Shown here piece after piece: positions 44,593-53,495 of a stretch of 64,000 bases of DNA. The position numbers and the translations under genes are program-made. Source of the stretch: Alloyangia pacifica (GTDB lineage Bacteria > Pseudomonadota > Alphaproteobacteria > Rhodobacterales > Rhodobacteraceae); NCBI RefSeq assembly GCF_900116195.1, contig NZ_FOZW01000018.1:17036-81035 (forward strand), written 5' to 3'. Under the pieces are notes generated by a model. That model saw nothing but the letters and a program-made list of their open reading frames with translations. It was not told where the DNA came from and searched no databases. How positions within the stretch are numbered: the first letter of the stretch is position 1; each line of letters opens with the position of its first letter.

Positions 44593-46710
44593 TTGACCAT
44601 CCGTAACGAGGCCATCAGCGTCGGGCGCATTATCGCGCCTCGGTCCATCGCGCTCGTGGGCGCCACAGAAGACTATGGGAAATTTGGCGGCCGCATCCTG
44701 CACCACCTGATCGAACACGGCTACGACGGTGTCATCTACCCGATCAATCCCAAGCGCGAGACGGTTGCCGGGCTCCGCTGCTACCCGTCGATCGCCGACC
44801 TGCCGGCTGCGCCCGACATTGCCGTCGTCGCGCTTCCTGCCGGGCTTCTCGAAGCGACGATCACCGCCTGCGGCGAGGCAGGTGTCGGCGCCTGCATCGT
44901 GATCACCGCCCAGCTCGGCGAGTTCAGCGAAGCGGGCGCAGCGCTTGAAGCGCGCATCGTCGAGATCGCCCGACGCTACAAGATGCGCCTCGTGGGGCCG
45001 AATTGCATGGGCATGATCGTACCCGGTGCCAACGTCGCGCTCTCCTCCACGCCGACGCTGCGCTACGCGCAGACCATGCGGCGGGGCAATGTCGCCTTTG
45101 TCAGCCAGTCAGGTGCATTGATGGGCGCACTCTTCGTCCAGGCACATGACCATGGCGTCGGCCTCTCGGGAACGATCTCGATCGGAAACCAGGCGGACCT
45201 CGATCTGTGCGATTTCACCGAGGCCTTCCTTGAGCGCGACGACACCAGGGTGGTGTGCCTCTACATCGAGGGACTGAAATCCCCCGAGCGCTTCCGCCGG
45301 ATCGCGCTGGCCGCACGCGCCGCGGGCAAGCGGCTGGTCGCGGTGAAGGCCGGCCGGACCGAGGCCGGCTCGGACATGGCCAAGTCTCACACCTCCAGCC
45401 TCGCGGGGTCCTACTCGGCCTTCGAGGCGCTGTGCCGGGACTGCGGCGTGCTGCTGGTCGACGATCCTGACAGCATGATCATCTGCGCCGGCATCCTTGC
45501 CGCGAACCCGGCAATGGGCACCGGCGGCGTGGCGACGATCTGCGCCTCGGGCGGCGGCGGCGCGATCATCGCCGACCGTTTCGCGCTCGCCGACGTGCCG
45601 GTCGCGCGCTATTCCGAGGCCACACGCCAGCGGCTCGACACCGACTACCTGCGCTCGCACCAGAACAACCCTCTGGACCTGGGCGGGCATGTCGGAGGGC
45701 TGGAGTTCCGGGTCTTCGAAAACGCGATAGAGGCGGTGCATGGGGACGCGGGCGTCGCCGCCTTCGTCTACGTGATGACGCCGCAGCCACTCATGCCGCA
45801 GACCCTCGCCAAGCTCGTCGAGATCTACCGGCGTGCCGAGAAGCCGATGGTCTTCGTGCTCAACACATCGCGCTTCGCCGAGGAGCAGCGTCAGGCGCTG
45901 CTCGACGCCGGGCTGCCCTTCGTCACACGCACCGACGACATGATCCGCGCGCTCAGACTGCTGCTCGACGACCGGGCCGCGACCGACCTGATGCGCCCGG
46001 ACGCCCCGTCGCGGCTCGCCGGCCCGGCGCTGCCGAACGCCCTGCCCGAGGGCTTCCTGACCGAGCCGGTGGCCAAGGCACTGATGGAAGGGTACGGCGT
46101 CGCCGTGCCGCGCGCGCAACTGACCGTGAGCCGCGAGGAGGCAGCCATCGCCGCCCGCGCGCTTGGCTATCCGGTCGTGCTCAAGGGGGTCGTGCCGGAC
46201 GTGGTCCACAAGAGCGATCTGGGCCTGGTCAAACCGGGTATCGCCGACGAGGCGGCGCTTCTCGCAGCATGGGACGAGGTCGCCAAGGCGATCGCCGCAG
46301 CCGCGCCGGGCGCCGCCCCGCGCATCGACGTGCAACAGATGATCGGCAGCGGCGTCGAGTTGATCGCAGGCATCGCCAATGAGGGCGATTTCGGCCCGCA
46401 GGTGATCATCGGCGCCGGGGGCATCCACGTCGAGCTGCTGCGGGACGTCGTGCAGCGCGCGGCGCCGGTGTCACCCGAGACGGCGCGCGAGATGCTCGAG
46501 AGCCTGCGGATATGGCCGCTGCTGAACGGTGCCCGAGGCGCGGCCCCGCTGGACGTGAACGCCGCCTGCGATGCGATCAGCCGGCTTTCGTGGATGGCCG
46601 CCGATCTCGATTGCCAGCTCGTCGACTTCGAGGTCAACCCGCTTCGCGTGACCGGAAGCGGCGCCATCGCCCTGGACGGGCGCGGCACGCTTCTCCCGGC
46701 TCAGGCCTGA
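44593..46710 (+). CDS. Acyl-CoA synthetase, ADP/NDP-forming
   Basis: 705 residues, a fused alpha-beta form of the ADP-forming acetyl-CoA synthetase family. The N-terminal CoA-binding domain (SIALVGATEDYGKFGGRIL) is followed by ligase domains with the phosphohistidine-type segment KSHTSSLAGS, then a C-terminal ATP-grasp domain (GYPVVLKGVVPDVVHKSD). It makes an acyl-CoA from a free acid with ATP giving ADP. It starts at TTG 44593, supported by GGAGGAG 7 bp upstream and no nearby ATG. It overlaps the converging iclR gene by 10 bp and is probably co-regulated with TTT system 3. Confidence 0.9.
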   Translation: MTIRNEAISVGRIIAPRSIALVGATEDYGKFGGRILHHLIEHGYDGVIYPINPKRETVAGLRCYPSIADLPAAPDIAVVALPAGLLEATITACGEAGVGACIVITAQLGEFSEAGAALEARIVEIARRYKMRLVGPNCMGMIVPGANVALSSTPTLRYAQTMRRGNVAFVSQSGALMGALFVQAHDHGVGLSGTISIGNQADLDLCDFTEAFLERDDTRVVCLYIEGLKSPERFRRIALAARAAGKRLVAVKAGRTEAGSDMAKSHTSSLAGSYSAFEALCRDCGVLLVDDPDSMIICAGILAANPAMGTGGVATICASGGGGAIIADRFALADVPVARYSEATRQRLDTDYLRSHQNNPLDLGGHVGGLEFRVFENAIEAVHGDAGVAAFVYVMTPQPLMPQTLAKLVEIYRRAEKPMVFVLNTSRFAEEQRQALLDAGLPFVTRTDDMIRALRLLLDDRAATDLMRPDAPSRLAGPALPNALPEGFLTEPVAKALMEGYGVAVPRAQLTVSREEAAIAARALGYPVVLKGVVPDVVHKSDLGLVKPGIADEAALLAAWDEVAKAIAAAAPGAAPRIDVQQMIGSGVELIAGIANEGDFGPQVIIGAGGIHVELLRDVVQRAAPVSPETAREMLESLRIWPLLNGARGAAPLDVNAACDAISRLSWMAADLDCQLVDFEVNPLRVTGSGAIALDGRGTLLPAQA

Positions 46711-47456
46711 CGGAAACCTCCCGGCCATGCCGCCTCGATCAGGGCGGCATGGCTGCGCAGCATCTCGACATAGCGATGCAACTCGTCGTCGGACATCTTG
46801 GGCAGCGGCCCCGAGGCGGTCAGCGCCGCAACGACATCGCCCAGGCGGCCACGGACCGGAACCGCGATGCCCTTTGCGTCCTGCTTGACCTCGCCTTCCG
46901 TGGTGGCAAAGCCCTGTGCGCGCACCTTCTCCATCTCGGCGGCGAGCGCCTCGGGGGTGACGATGGTGCGTGGGGTCAGCGGCGTCAGGTTGGCCGCGGC
47001 CATCTCGAACACCGCGGGCGAGCTGAAGGCGAGCAGCACTTTGCCGGCGGACACCGCCTGCAGCGGCTCGCGCGCCCCGAGCTGTGCGAAGGTGCGCACG
47101 AAGGCGCGGCTCTCGATCCGGTCCACCACCACGCAATGAGCGCCATCCCTGACACTGAGCAGCACGTTGGCCTCGACCTTGTCTGCAAGGTCCTGAACGA
47201 TCGGATGCGCAGCTGTCACCAGACCGTCCTGCGAGATCCTGCGCGCCCCGATCTGGAACGCCTTCAGCGACATCTCGTAGAGCGGGCTGCCCTCGGCCTG
47301 CCGGACATAGCCCAGTTCCTGCAAGGTCTGCAGCATGCGCAGCGCGTTGGATCGCGTCATCTCCGACCGGGCCGCGATGTCCCGCAGCCGCATCGGCTCG
47401 CGCGTGTCGGACAGGATTTCGAGCAGGCGGAACGCCTTCTCAACGGATTTGATCAT
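46701..47456 (-). CDS. IclR-family regulator 1 of a tandem pair
   Basis: 251 residues: helix-turn-helix near 25-50 (RDIAARSEMTRSNALRMLQTL), and an IclR effector domain from about 80 (GTP-like segment LLSVRDGAHCVVVDRIES). It overlaps the upstream iclR gene by 4 bp, so both come from one message. The pair is divergent from tctC and convergent with the acyl-CoA synthetase gene. Confidence 0.88.
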   Translation of the reverse strand: MIKSVEKAFRLLEILSDTREPMRLRDIAARSEMTRSNALRMLQTLQELGYVRQAEGSPLYEMSLKAFQIGARRISQDGLVTAAHPIVQDLADKVEANVLLSVRDGAHCVVVDRIESRAFVRTFAQLGAREPLQAVSAGKVLLAFSSPAVFEMAAANLTPLTPRTIVTPEALAAEMEKVRAQGFATTEGEVKQDAKGIAVPVRGRLGDVVAALTASGPLPKMSDDELHRYVEMLRSHAALIEAAWPGGFRQA

Positions 47457-48148
47457 GCGGCATCCCCGCTGAGGCCGGTCGGCACCACGACCCCGGCAAT
47501 GTTGCGTGTCACGTCATCGCATATCGCGAGAATGCGCTGTTCCTGCAGCTCGATGAGAGCGGCGTCGAACCGCGCCCTTGGTCCGCTGATGCCGAACGCA
47601 CCGATGACCTGGCCGTGGACACCGAGGACCGGGGTCGCCACCTCGAAGGTCTGTCGCAACGGATGTTCGCGCAGGACCACGCACGCCCCGTGCCGCTCCG
47701 CCCCTTCCGGCAGGTCACCGGCGGCCAGCGCAAGACCGAAGGCGGTGTCGCCCGAGGGCAGTCGATGGTTGTCGGGCATCACCGCGGCGGAGCCGGTGCG
47801 CGGCGTGGCGTTCGCGATGAACACGACGTCATCCCCCGAGGGAAGTGCGAAATGCGCGCTCTCCCCCAGCGCCGCCGAAAGCGCCTCGACGAAGGGCATG
47901 GTCGCGCGACGAAAGGGAAATTGCGCCCGCGCCACGTCGCCAAGCTGCGGGAGCTTCCAGGACGGATAGTAGCGGCGGCTCGTCGGATCGAACAGCAGAT
48001 AGCCGGCAGACTGAAGCGAAGTGAGCGTGCGGTGGATATTGCTCTTGGTCAGCCCGATCTCGCGGGAGAGCTCGCTGATACTGACCGGCTCCCCGGCCAT
48101 CACGACATGCTCGAGCAATGCCAAACCCTTGATCAGTGTCTTGTCCAT
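47453..48148 (-). CDS. IclR-family regulator 2 of a tandem pair
   Basis: 231 residues with an N-terminal helix-turn-helix (ISELSREIGLTKSNIHRTLTSL, about 20-42) and an IclR effector domain. It is only distantly similar to its neighbour, so the pair is probably not a recent duplication. It is first in the two-gene operon and faces the GTTC-N9-GAAC dyad at 48207-48223. One protein may be activator and the other repressor, or they may sense different metabolites. Confidence 0.88.
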   Translation of the reverse strand: MDKTLIKGLALLEHVVMAGEPVSISELSREIGLTKSNIHRTLTSLQSAGYLLFDPTSRRYYPSWKLPQLGDVARAQFPFRRATMPFVEALSAALGESAHFALPSGDDVVFIANATPRTGSAAVMPDNHRLPSGDTAFGLALAAGDLPEGAERHGACVVLREHPLRQTFEVATPVLGVHGQVIGAFGISGPRARFDAALIELQEQRILAICDDVTRNIAGVVVPTGLSGDAA

Positions 48149-48206
48149 GCAACCCCGCTTCTACGCCCGCCCAGCTTGATAGCGGAGCGGTTCGCCTCCT
48201 GTCAAT

Positions 48207-48223
48207 GTTCCACATATTAGAAC
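48207..48223. promoter_or_regulatory. IclR-type dyad between the iclR pair and tctC (system 3)
   Basis: GTTC (48207-48210), a 9-bp AT-rich spacer and GAAC (48220-48223), the same spacing as the longer dyad at 44554-44576. It sits 58 bp before the iclR start on the minus strand and about 100 bp before tctC on the plus strand. Confidence 0.6.
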
Positions 48224-48323
48224 GCTATTTTATATTGAGCGACAAAATTCTTGCTGCTACGCTCGGATTCGTTCTGAGGAGGACCGGTGCGCGCCCGTGT
48301 GCCGAAAATTGGGAGGAGAGAAT

Positions 48324-49280
48324 ATGCACTCGAAACTGTTCGTTGCCGCCGTCGGCATTGCCATGACCGCGCAGGCGGCGCTTGCCGCCGACGGTTGGCC
48401 GGACCAGCCGATCACCATGATCGTGCCCTACAACCCCGGCGGCACCACCGATCTTCTTGCGCGCATGGCGGCCGATGCCATCTCGGCGGAAGTCGGGCAG
48501 CCGGTCGTGGTCGAGAACAAGCCGGGTGCAGGGGGCGTTGTCGGCGCGACCATCGCGGCGCAGGCAAAAAGCGACGGCTACACCATCTTCTTCGGCAACA
48601 ACGCGACCAATGTCGTGCAGCCGCTGATCAACAAAGCCGTGCAATATGACCCGGTCGAAAGCTTCGACGGCATTGCCACCACCGCCAATGCCGCGACCTT
48701 CATCGGCGTCAACGCAGGCCTCGGGATCGACGATCTCGACGGGTTTGTCACCTACCTCAAGGACCACGCCAACACGAAATATGGCACCGCCGGCGTCGGC
48801 TCCATGGGGCAATTCACCGCCGAGTACTTCATGATGGAGACGGGCACTGACGCGACCCATATCCCCTACCAGGGATCGAACAACGCCATGGCTGCCGTGC
48901 TGTCGAACGAAGTGCAGTTCATGATCGACCCGGTGGTGCTTACCCAGGCCGGCTCTGACAAGATCAAGATCCTCGCCGCGATGATCCCCGAGCGCCACCC
49001 GAACCTTCCCGACGTGCCGACGACCTCGGAACTCGGCTATGACCTGACGCTCTCGGGCTGGTTCGGCGTCTTCGCGCCCGAAGGCACGGACCCGGACGCC
49101 ATCGCGCGGATGAGCGGCGCGCTCGAGGGCATGGTCGCCTCCGAGGTGTATCAGGAACAGACGCTCAAGATGGGCCTGCTGCCGGAGTACCGCGACGCCG
49201 CGGCCACCGATGCCGTGGTCGCAGCCGACCTCGAGACCTTTGCGGCGATCCGCGATGCCAGCGGCATCTCGATCGACTGA
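48324..49280 (+). CDS. tctC: TTT transporter substrate-binding protein, Bug type (system 3)
   Basis: 318 residues; signal peptide MHSKLFVAAVGIAMTAQAALAA. The mature start DGWPDQPITMIVPYNPGGTTD is the Bug-family pattern shared with system 2. ATG 48324 follows GGGAGGAG. It begins an operon with a crotonase, tctB, tctA, a GlcD-like oxidase and a sulfurtransferase, so its ligand is the acid degraded by those enzymes. Confidence 0.93.
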   Translation: MHSKLFVAAVGIAMTAQAALAADGWPDQPITMIVPYNPGGTTDLLARMAADAISAEVGQPVVVENKPGAGGVVGATIAAQAKSDGYTIFFGNNATNVVQPLINKAVQYDPVESFDGIATTANAATFIGVNAGLGIDDLDGFVTYLKDHANTKYGTAGVGSMGQFTAEYFMMETGTDATHIPYQGSNNAMAAVLSNEVQFMIDPVVLTQAGSDKIKILAAMIPERHPNLPDVPTTSELGYDLTLSGWFGVFAPEGTDPDAIARMSGALEGMVASEVYQEQTLKMGLLPEYRDAAATDAVVAADLETFAAIRDASGISID

Positions 49281-49315
49281 TCGCATACTTCCGGCCCCCG
49301 CAGGAGAACACCCCC

Positions 49316-50056
49316 ATGTCCGAGCACATCCTCTACGAAGAGATCGACGGCGTCGCCGAGATCACCCTCAACCGCCCCGAGAAACGCAATGCCCTGACGG
49401 CCGAGATGTTCGAGGCCCTGCGCAGTTGCTTCCTGCGGTTCGAGGAGGGCGACGCACGCGCCGCGATCCTCAAGGCGGGCGACGACAAGGTGTTTTCCGC
49501 GGGGGCCGACCTGACCGCACCCCCCGACCAGTTCTGGAAGGGGGTGCCGGAATTCGGACTGCGCTGCGACAAGCCGATCATCGCGGCGATCAGCGGCAAG
49601 GCCATCGGCGCGGGGCTGACACTTGCGCTGATGTGCGACTTCATCGTGATGACCGAAACCGCCGAGCTGATCTACCCTGAGGCCAAGGTCGGCGTCGCCA
49701 AGGGGGCGATCACCGCCGCCGTGCGCCGCGGCCCGCTGCGGGTGGTCATGGAAATGATGCTCCTTGGCGATCCGATCTCTGCGCAGCGTGCCTACGAGAC
49801 CGGCATGGCGAACCGCATCGTGCCCGAAGGCATGCATGTGTCCGAGGCCCGCGCCATGGCCCGCCAGCTCGCCGCCAATGCCCCGCTGGTCCTGCAAATG
49901 CTGAAGCGGATGTCGCTGGACGCCGCCGGCGACGTGGCGATCCAGACCTTCTACGACAGCGAGATGCGCATCGCACACGTGCTGGGCAGCGAAGATGCCG
50001 CAAATGCCCTTGCCGCCTTCAGGGCCAAGCAGAAGCCCGTCTTCGAAGGGCGCTGA
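49316..50056 (+). CDS. Crotonase (enoyl-CoA hydratase/isomerase) family protein, altered active site
   Basis: 246 residues. The oxyanion-hole region VFSAGADL and the second acidic site YPEAKVGV are present, but the first catalytic Glu position (normally G-G-x-x-E) reads GAGLTLAL, with Thr. Such single-Glu crotonases are often isomerases, hydrolases or lyases instead of hydratases. It is inserted between tctC and tctB, which ties its substrate to this importer and probably to the acyl-CoA made by the ADP-forming synthetase. Confidence 0.88.
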   Translation: MSEHILYEEIDGVAEITLNRPEKRNALTAEMFEALRSCFLRFEEGDARAAILKAGDDKVFSAGADLTAPPDQFWKGVPEFGLRCDKPIIAAISGKAIGAGLTLALMCDFIVMTETAELIYPEAKVGVAKGAITAAVRRGPLRVVMEMMLLGDPISAQRAYETGMANRIVPEGMHVSEARAMARQLAANAPLVLQMLKRMSLDAAGDVAIQTFYDSEMRIAHVLGSEDAANALAAFRAKQKPVFEGR

Positions 50057-50104
50057 GGCGGCCGGCTCATCGCAGGACATTCGCGAAGGAAAGGGGAGGT
50101 TCCG

Positions 50105-50599
50105 ATGCGAGACACCCAACAAGGGGGCCGGCTTCGCCGCGCCCTGCAGGCTCTGACTTCCGTAAGCGGATTGGGCGGGCTCACGCTGCTGCTCTCCGCC
50201 GCGGCGGTGCTGGCCCAGGTGCAGACCTTGAGCATCGGCAGCGCCGCCGCGATGGGCCCGGGCTATTTCCCCGCGGCGCTCGCCGGGTTGCTGATCTTCT
50301 TCGGCGTGGTGCTGCTGGTCGAGAGCTGGCGGCACCCTGACCAGCGGGTCTCGCTCGGCCCGCTCCTTCCGGTGTCGCTTGTGCTGGGCAGCATCGTCGC
50401 TTTCGCCCTGACGCTCAAGTTCCTGGGCGGGGCCATTGCGGTGCTTCTCGTGGTGCTGCTCTCGGCCCTCGCCGAACCGAGGCGCAAGCTGAAGGAGCTG
50501 GTCCTGCTGGGCGTCATCGTGCTTGCGCTGGTCTGGCTGATCTTCGTGGTCGGGCTGGACCTGCAGATCGCAATGCTGCCGAAAGGTCTCCTGTCATGA
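50105..50599 (+). CDS. tctB: TTT transporter small membrane subunit TctB (system 3)
   Basis: 164 residues, four hydrophobic helices with the typical GPGYFPAALAGLLIF segment after helix 1. It overlaps tctA by 4 bp (ATGA). ATG 50105 follows GGGGAGG. Confidence 0.9.
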   Translation: MRDTQQGGRLRRALQALTSVSGLGGLTLLLSAAAVLAQVQTLSIGSAAAMGPGYFPAALAGLLIFFGVVLLVESWRHPDQRVSLGPLLPVSLVLGSIVAFALTLKFLGGAIAVLLVVLLSALAEPRRKLKELVLLGVIVLALVWLIFVVGLDLQIAMLPKGLLS

Positions 50600-52107
50600 T
50601 CGACAACCTTCTTCTGGGCTTCCAGGTCGCGCTCAGCGCCGAAACGCTGCTCTACTGCTTCATCGGGGTCTCGATCGGCATGTTCATCGGCGTTCTGCCC
50701 GGCGTCGGCCCGCTGGCGGCGATCTCGATGCTGCTGCCGATGACCTACTACGTCTCGCCGACCAGCGCTCTGGTGATGCTCGCGGGCATCTACTACGGCG
50801 CGCAGTACGGGGGGTCGGTGGCCTCGATCCTGCTGCGACTGCCGGGCACGGCCTCCTCGGCGGTGATCTGCCTCGACGGCTACGAGATGACCAAGAAGGG
50901 CCGCGCCGGCGCGGCACTTATGCTCTCGGCGCTCGCCTCCTTCATCGGCGGCTCGATCGGCATCCTGCTGATGGCCGCCTTTTCGCCGACCCTGTCCGAA
51001 ATGGCGCTGAAGTTCGGCTCGCAGGAGTACTTCATGCTGATGGCGCTCGGCCTCGTCGCCGCATCCACCTTGTCCGAGGGCTCGGCGATCCGTGGCCTCG
51101 CCATGGTGGTGGTCGGCGTGGTGCTGGGGCTCGTCGGCATCGACCTCACCTCGGGCGCGATGCGCTTCACCTACGGCAACTTCGAGCTGATGGACGGCGT
51201 CAGCCTCGTCGCCTCGGCCATGGGGCTCTTTGGCCTCGCGGAGATCCTCGCCAACATCGGCCAGGGCGAGCGCGCCACACCGAGCAGCAAGATCACCCTG
51301 CGCTCGATGATGCCGACCCGCAAGGAACTGCGCGACAGCTTCCCGGCGATCTGGCGCGGCTCGGCGATCGGCTCGTTCTTCGGCGCGCTGCCGGGAACCG
51401 GCTCGACCATCGCCTCCTTCTTCTCCTACGCCACCGAGAACCGCATCAGCCGCAACCGCGACACCATGGGCCAGGGGGCCGTCGAGGGGGTGGCCGGCCC
51501 CGAGGCCGCCAACAACTCGGCCGCCCAGACCGCCTTCATCCCCACGCTCACGCTCGGCGTGCCCGGCGACGCGGTGATGGCGCTGCTGCTGGGTGCGATG
51601 ATGGTGCACGGGGTCACGCCCGGGCCGCAGATGCTGACCCAGTCGGCCGACATGTTCTGGGGGCTGGTCGCCAGCTTCTGGCTCGGAAACCTGATCCTGC
51701 TGGTGTTCAACATCCCGATGATCGGCCTCTGGGTCGCCATGCTGCGCATCCCCTACCGCCTGCTCTACCCGGCCATCGTCGTGCTGATCGTGATCGGAAC
51801 CTATTCGATCCGCTACTCGATCTTCGACGTCTACCAGCTGCTGGCCTTCGGCGTCCTCGGCTTCGTGCTGCGCGTCCTGCGCTTCCCCACCGCACCGCTG
51901 GTGCTGGGCCTCGTGCTTGGGCCGCTGATGGAGGAGAACTTCCGCCGATCGATGATGCTCTCGGACGGGCAGTTCTCGACCTTCGTGACGCGCCCGATCT
52001 CCTGCGGTCTGCTGATCGTGATCGCGGCGATCCTCCTGGCGCAGATGCTGCTTGCAGTCACCGCGTGGCGCCGCGCCGACAGCGAAAAGGAAACCTCGAC
52101 ACCATGA
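50596..52107 (+). CDS. tctA: TTT transporter large subunit TctA (system 3)
   Basis: 503 residues. GVLPGVGPLAAISMLLP and LLRLPGTASSAVICLDGYEMTKKG put it with system 2 rather than systems 1 and 4. The second half contains LPGTGSTIASFFSYATE and PEAANNSAAQTAFIPTL. It overlaps both neighbours by 4 bp, so tctB, tctA and the oxidase are translated together. Confidence 0.95.
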   Translation: MIDNLLLGFQVALSAETLLYCFIGVSIGMFIGVLPGVGPLAAISMLLPMTYYVSPTSALVMLAGIYYGAQYGGSVASILLRLPGTASSAVICLDGYEMTKKGRAGAALMLSALASFIGGSIGILLMAAFSPTLSEMALKFGSQEYFMLMALGLVAASTLSEGSAIRGLAMVVVGVVLGLVGIDLTSGAMRFTYGNFELMDGVSLVASAMGLFGLAEILANIGQGERATPSSKITLRSMMPTRKELRDSFPAIWRGSAIGSFFGALPGTGSTIASFFSYATENRISRNRDTMGQGAVEGVAGPEAANNSAAQTAFIPTLTLGVPGDAVMALLLGAMMVHGVTPGPQMLTQSADMFWGLVASFWLGNLILLVFNIPMIGLWVAMLRIPYRLLYPAIVVLIVIGTYSIRYSIFDVYQLLAFGVLGFVLRVLRFPTAPLVLGLVLGPLMEENFRRSMMLSDGQFSTFVTRPISCGLLIVIAAILLAQMLLAVTAWRRADSEKETSTP

Positions 52108-53495
52108 CCTTCCCGCACAGCCTCTCCGCGCAGCTGACCGACCTGCTCGGCGAGAGGTACACCGAAGGCCGGTCCGACCGCGACAACCATGCGGGCACGG
52201 AGGCCCATCACGACGCCATGCCGCCCGACGCCGTAGCCTATCCGGTCAACACCGAGGAAGTCGCCGCGATCCTGCGTGCCTGCCGCAACGCACGCGTGCC
52301 GGTGATTGCCCATGGCGCAGGCTCTTCGCTCGAGGGCAACGCCTCCGCGCCGCAGGGCGGGCTCTGCCTCGACATGACCCGCATGGATCGGATCGTCGCG
52401 GTGCGCCCCGAGGACATGGATTGCACCGTCGAGGCCGGGGTCACCCGCGAGGCGCTCAATACGCACCTGCGCGATACCGGGCTGTTCTTTCCGGTAGACC
52501 CCGGGGCCAATGCCACGCTGGGCGGCATGGCGGCGACCCGCGCCTCTGGCACCAACGCTGTGCACTACGGCACCATGCGCGAGAATGTGCTGAGCCTCAC
52601 CGTGGTCACCGCGGAAGGCGAGATCATCCGCACCGCGCGCCGCGCCCGCAAGTCGAGCGCGGGATACGACCTGACCCATCTCTACCTCGGCTCGGAGGGG
52701 ACGCTCGGCATCATCACCGAGATCAGCCTGCGCCTCTATGGCCGACCCGAGGCGACCATGGCGGCGGTTTGCACCTTTCCCGATGCGGGCTCGGCGAGCA
52801 CGACGGCGGTCGAGGCCATCCAGATGGGGCTGACCCCGGCGCGGATGGAATACCTCGACGCGGGCTGCATCCGCGCGGTCAACGCCTATTCGGCGCGCGA
52901 GGATACCGAGGCCGACACGCTCTTCGTAGAGTTCATCGGATCGCCCGAAGGGCTGCGCGAGCAGGTCGCTCTGTTCGAGGAACTCGCCGCCGCCAATGGC
53001 GGCAAGGACTTCCGCTGGGCCAAGGAAGAGGAGGCGCGCAATCGCCTCTGGAGAGCGCGGCACACAGCCTATACCGCGACCGTCGCGCAGCGCCCCGGCG
53101 CGCGCGGATGGGCGACGGATGTCTGCGTGCCGCTCTCGGCGCTGCCGGCCTGCATCGACCATGCCAAGGCGCTGCTGGACGACTGCCCGGTGCCCGCCTC
53201 GATCATGGGACACGTGGGAGACGGCAATTTTCACGTGGTCTTTGCGCTGGACCCCGAGGCGACGGAAGAACGGGCGCTGCTCGCCGAGCTCAATGCCCGC
53301 ATGGTGGCCGAGGCGCTGTCGCACGACGGTACCTGCACCGGAGAGCATGGCGTCGGCCTCGGAAAACAGAAATACATGGCCGACGAGCACGGCCCCGCGC
53401 TGGACATCATGCGCCGCGTCAAGGCAGCGCTCGACCCCGACAACCTGATGAACCCCGGAAAGGTTCTTCCCCTTGCACAGGAGGCCCGGAGATGA
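52104..53495 (+). CDS. FAD-linked 2-hydroxyacid oxidase (GlcD/D-lactate dehydrogenase type)
   Basis: 463 residues. An N-terminal PCMH-type FAD domain shows AHGAGSSLEGNA and VDPGANATLGGMAATRASGTNAVHYG, with LGSEGTLGIITEI; the C-terminal FAD-oxidase domain has GHVGDGNFH and GEHGVGLGK. These enzymes oxidise a D-2-hydroxy acid to the 2-keto acid, passing electrons to the quinone pool. Coupled by 4-bp overlaps to tctA and to a mercaptopyruvate-type sulfurtransferase, it may act on a sulfur-containing hydroxy acid such as 3-mercaptolactate; that is inference. Confidence 0.9.
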   Translation: MTFPHSLSAQLTDLLGERYTEGRSDRDNHAGTEAHHDAMPPDAVAYPVNTEEVAAILRACRNARVPVIAHGAGSSLEGNASAPQGGLCLDMTRMDRIVAVRPEDMDCTVEAGVTREALNTHLRDTGLFFPVDPGANATLGGMAATRASGTNAVHYGTMRENVLSLTVVTAEGEIIRTARRARKSSAGYDLTHLYLGSEGTLGIITEISLRLYGRPEATMAAVCTFPDAGSASTTAVEAIQMGLTPARMEYLDAGCIRAVNAYSAREDTEADTLFVEFIGSPEGLREQVALFEELAAANGGKDFRWAKEEEARNRLWRARHTAYTATVAQRPGARGWATDVCVPLSALPACIDHAKALLDDCPVPASIMGHVGDGNFHVVFALDPEATEERALLAELNARMVAEALSHDGTCTGEHGVGLGKQKYMADEHGPALDIMRRVKAALDPDNLMNPGKVLPLAQEARR

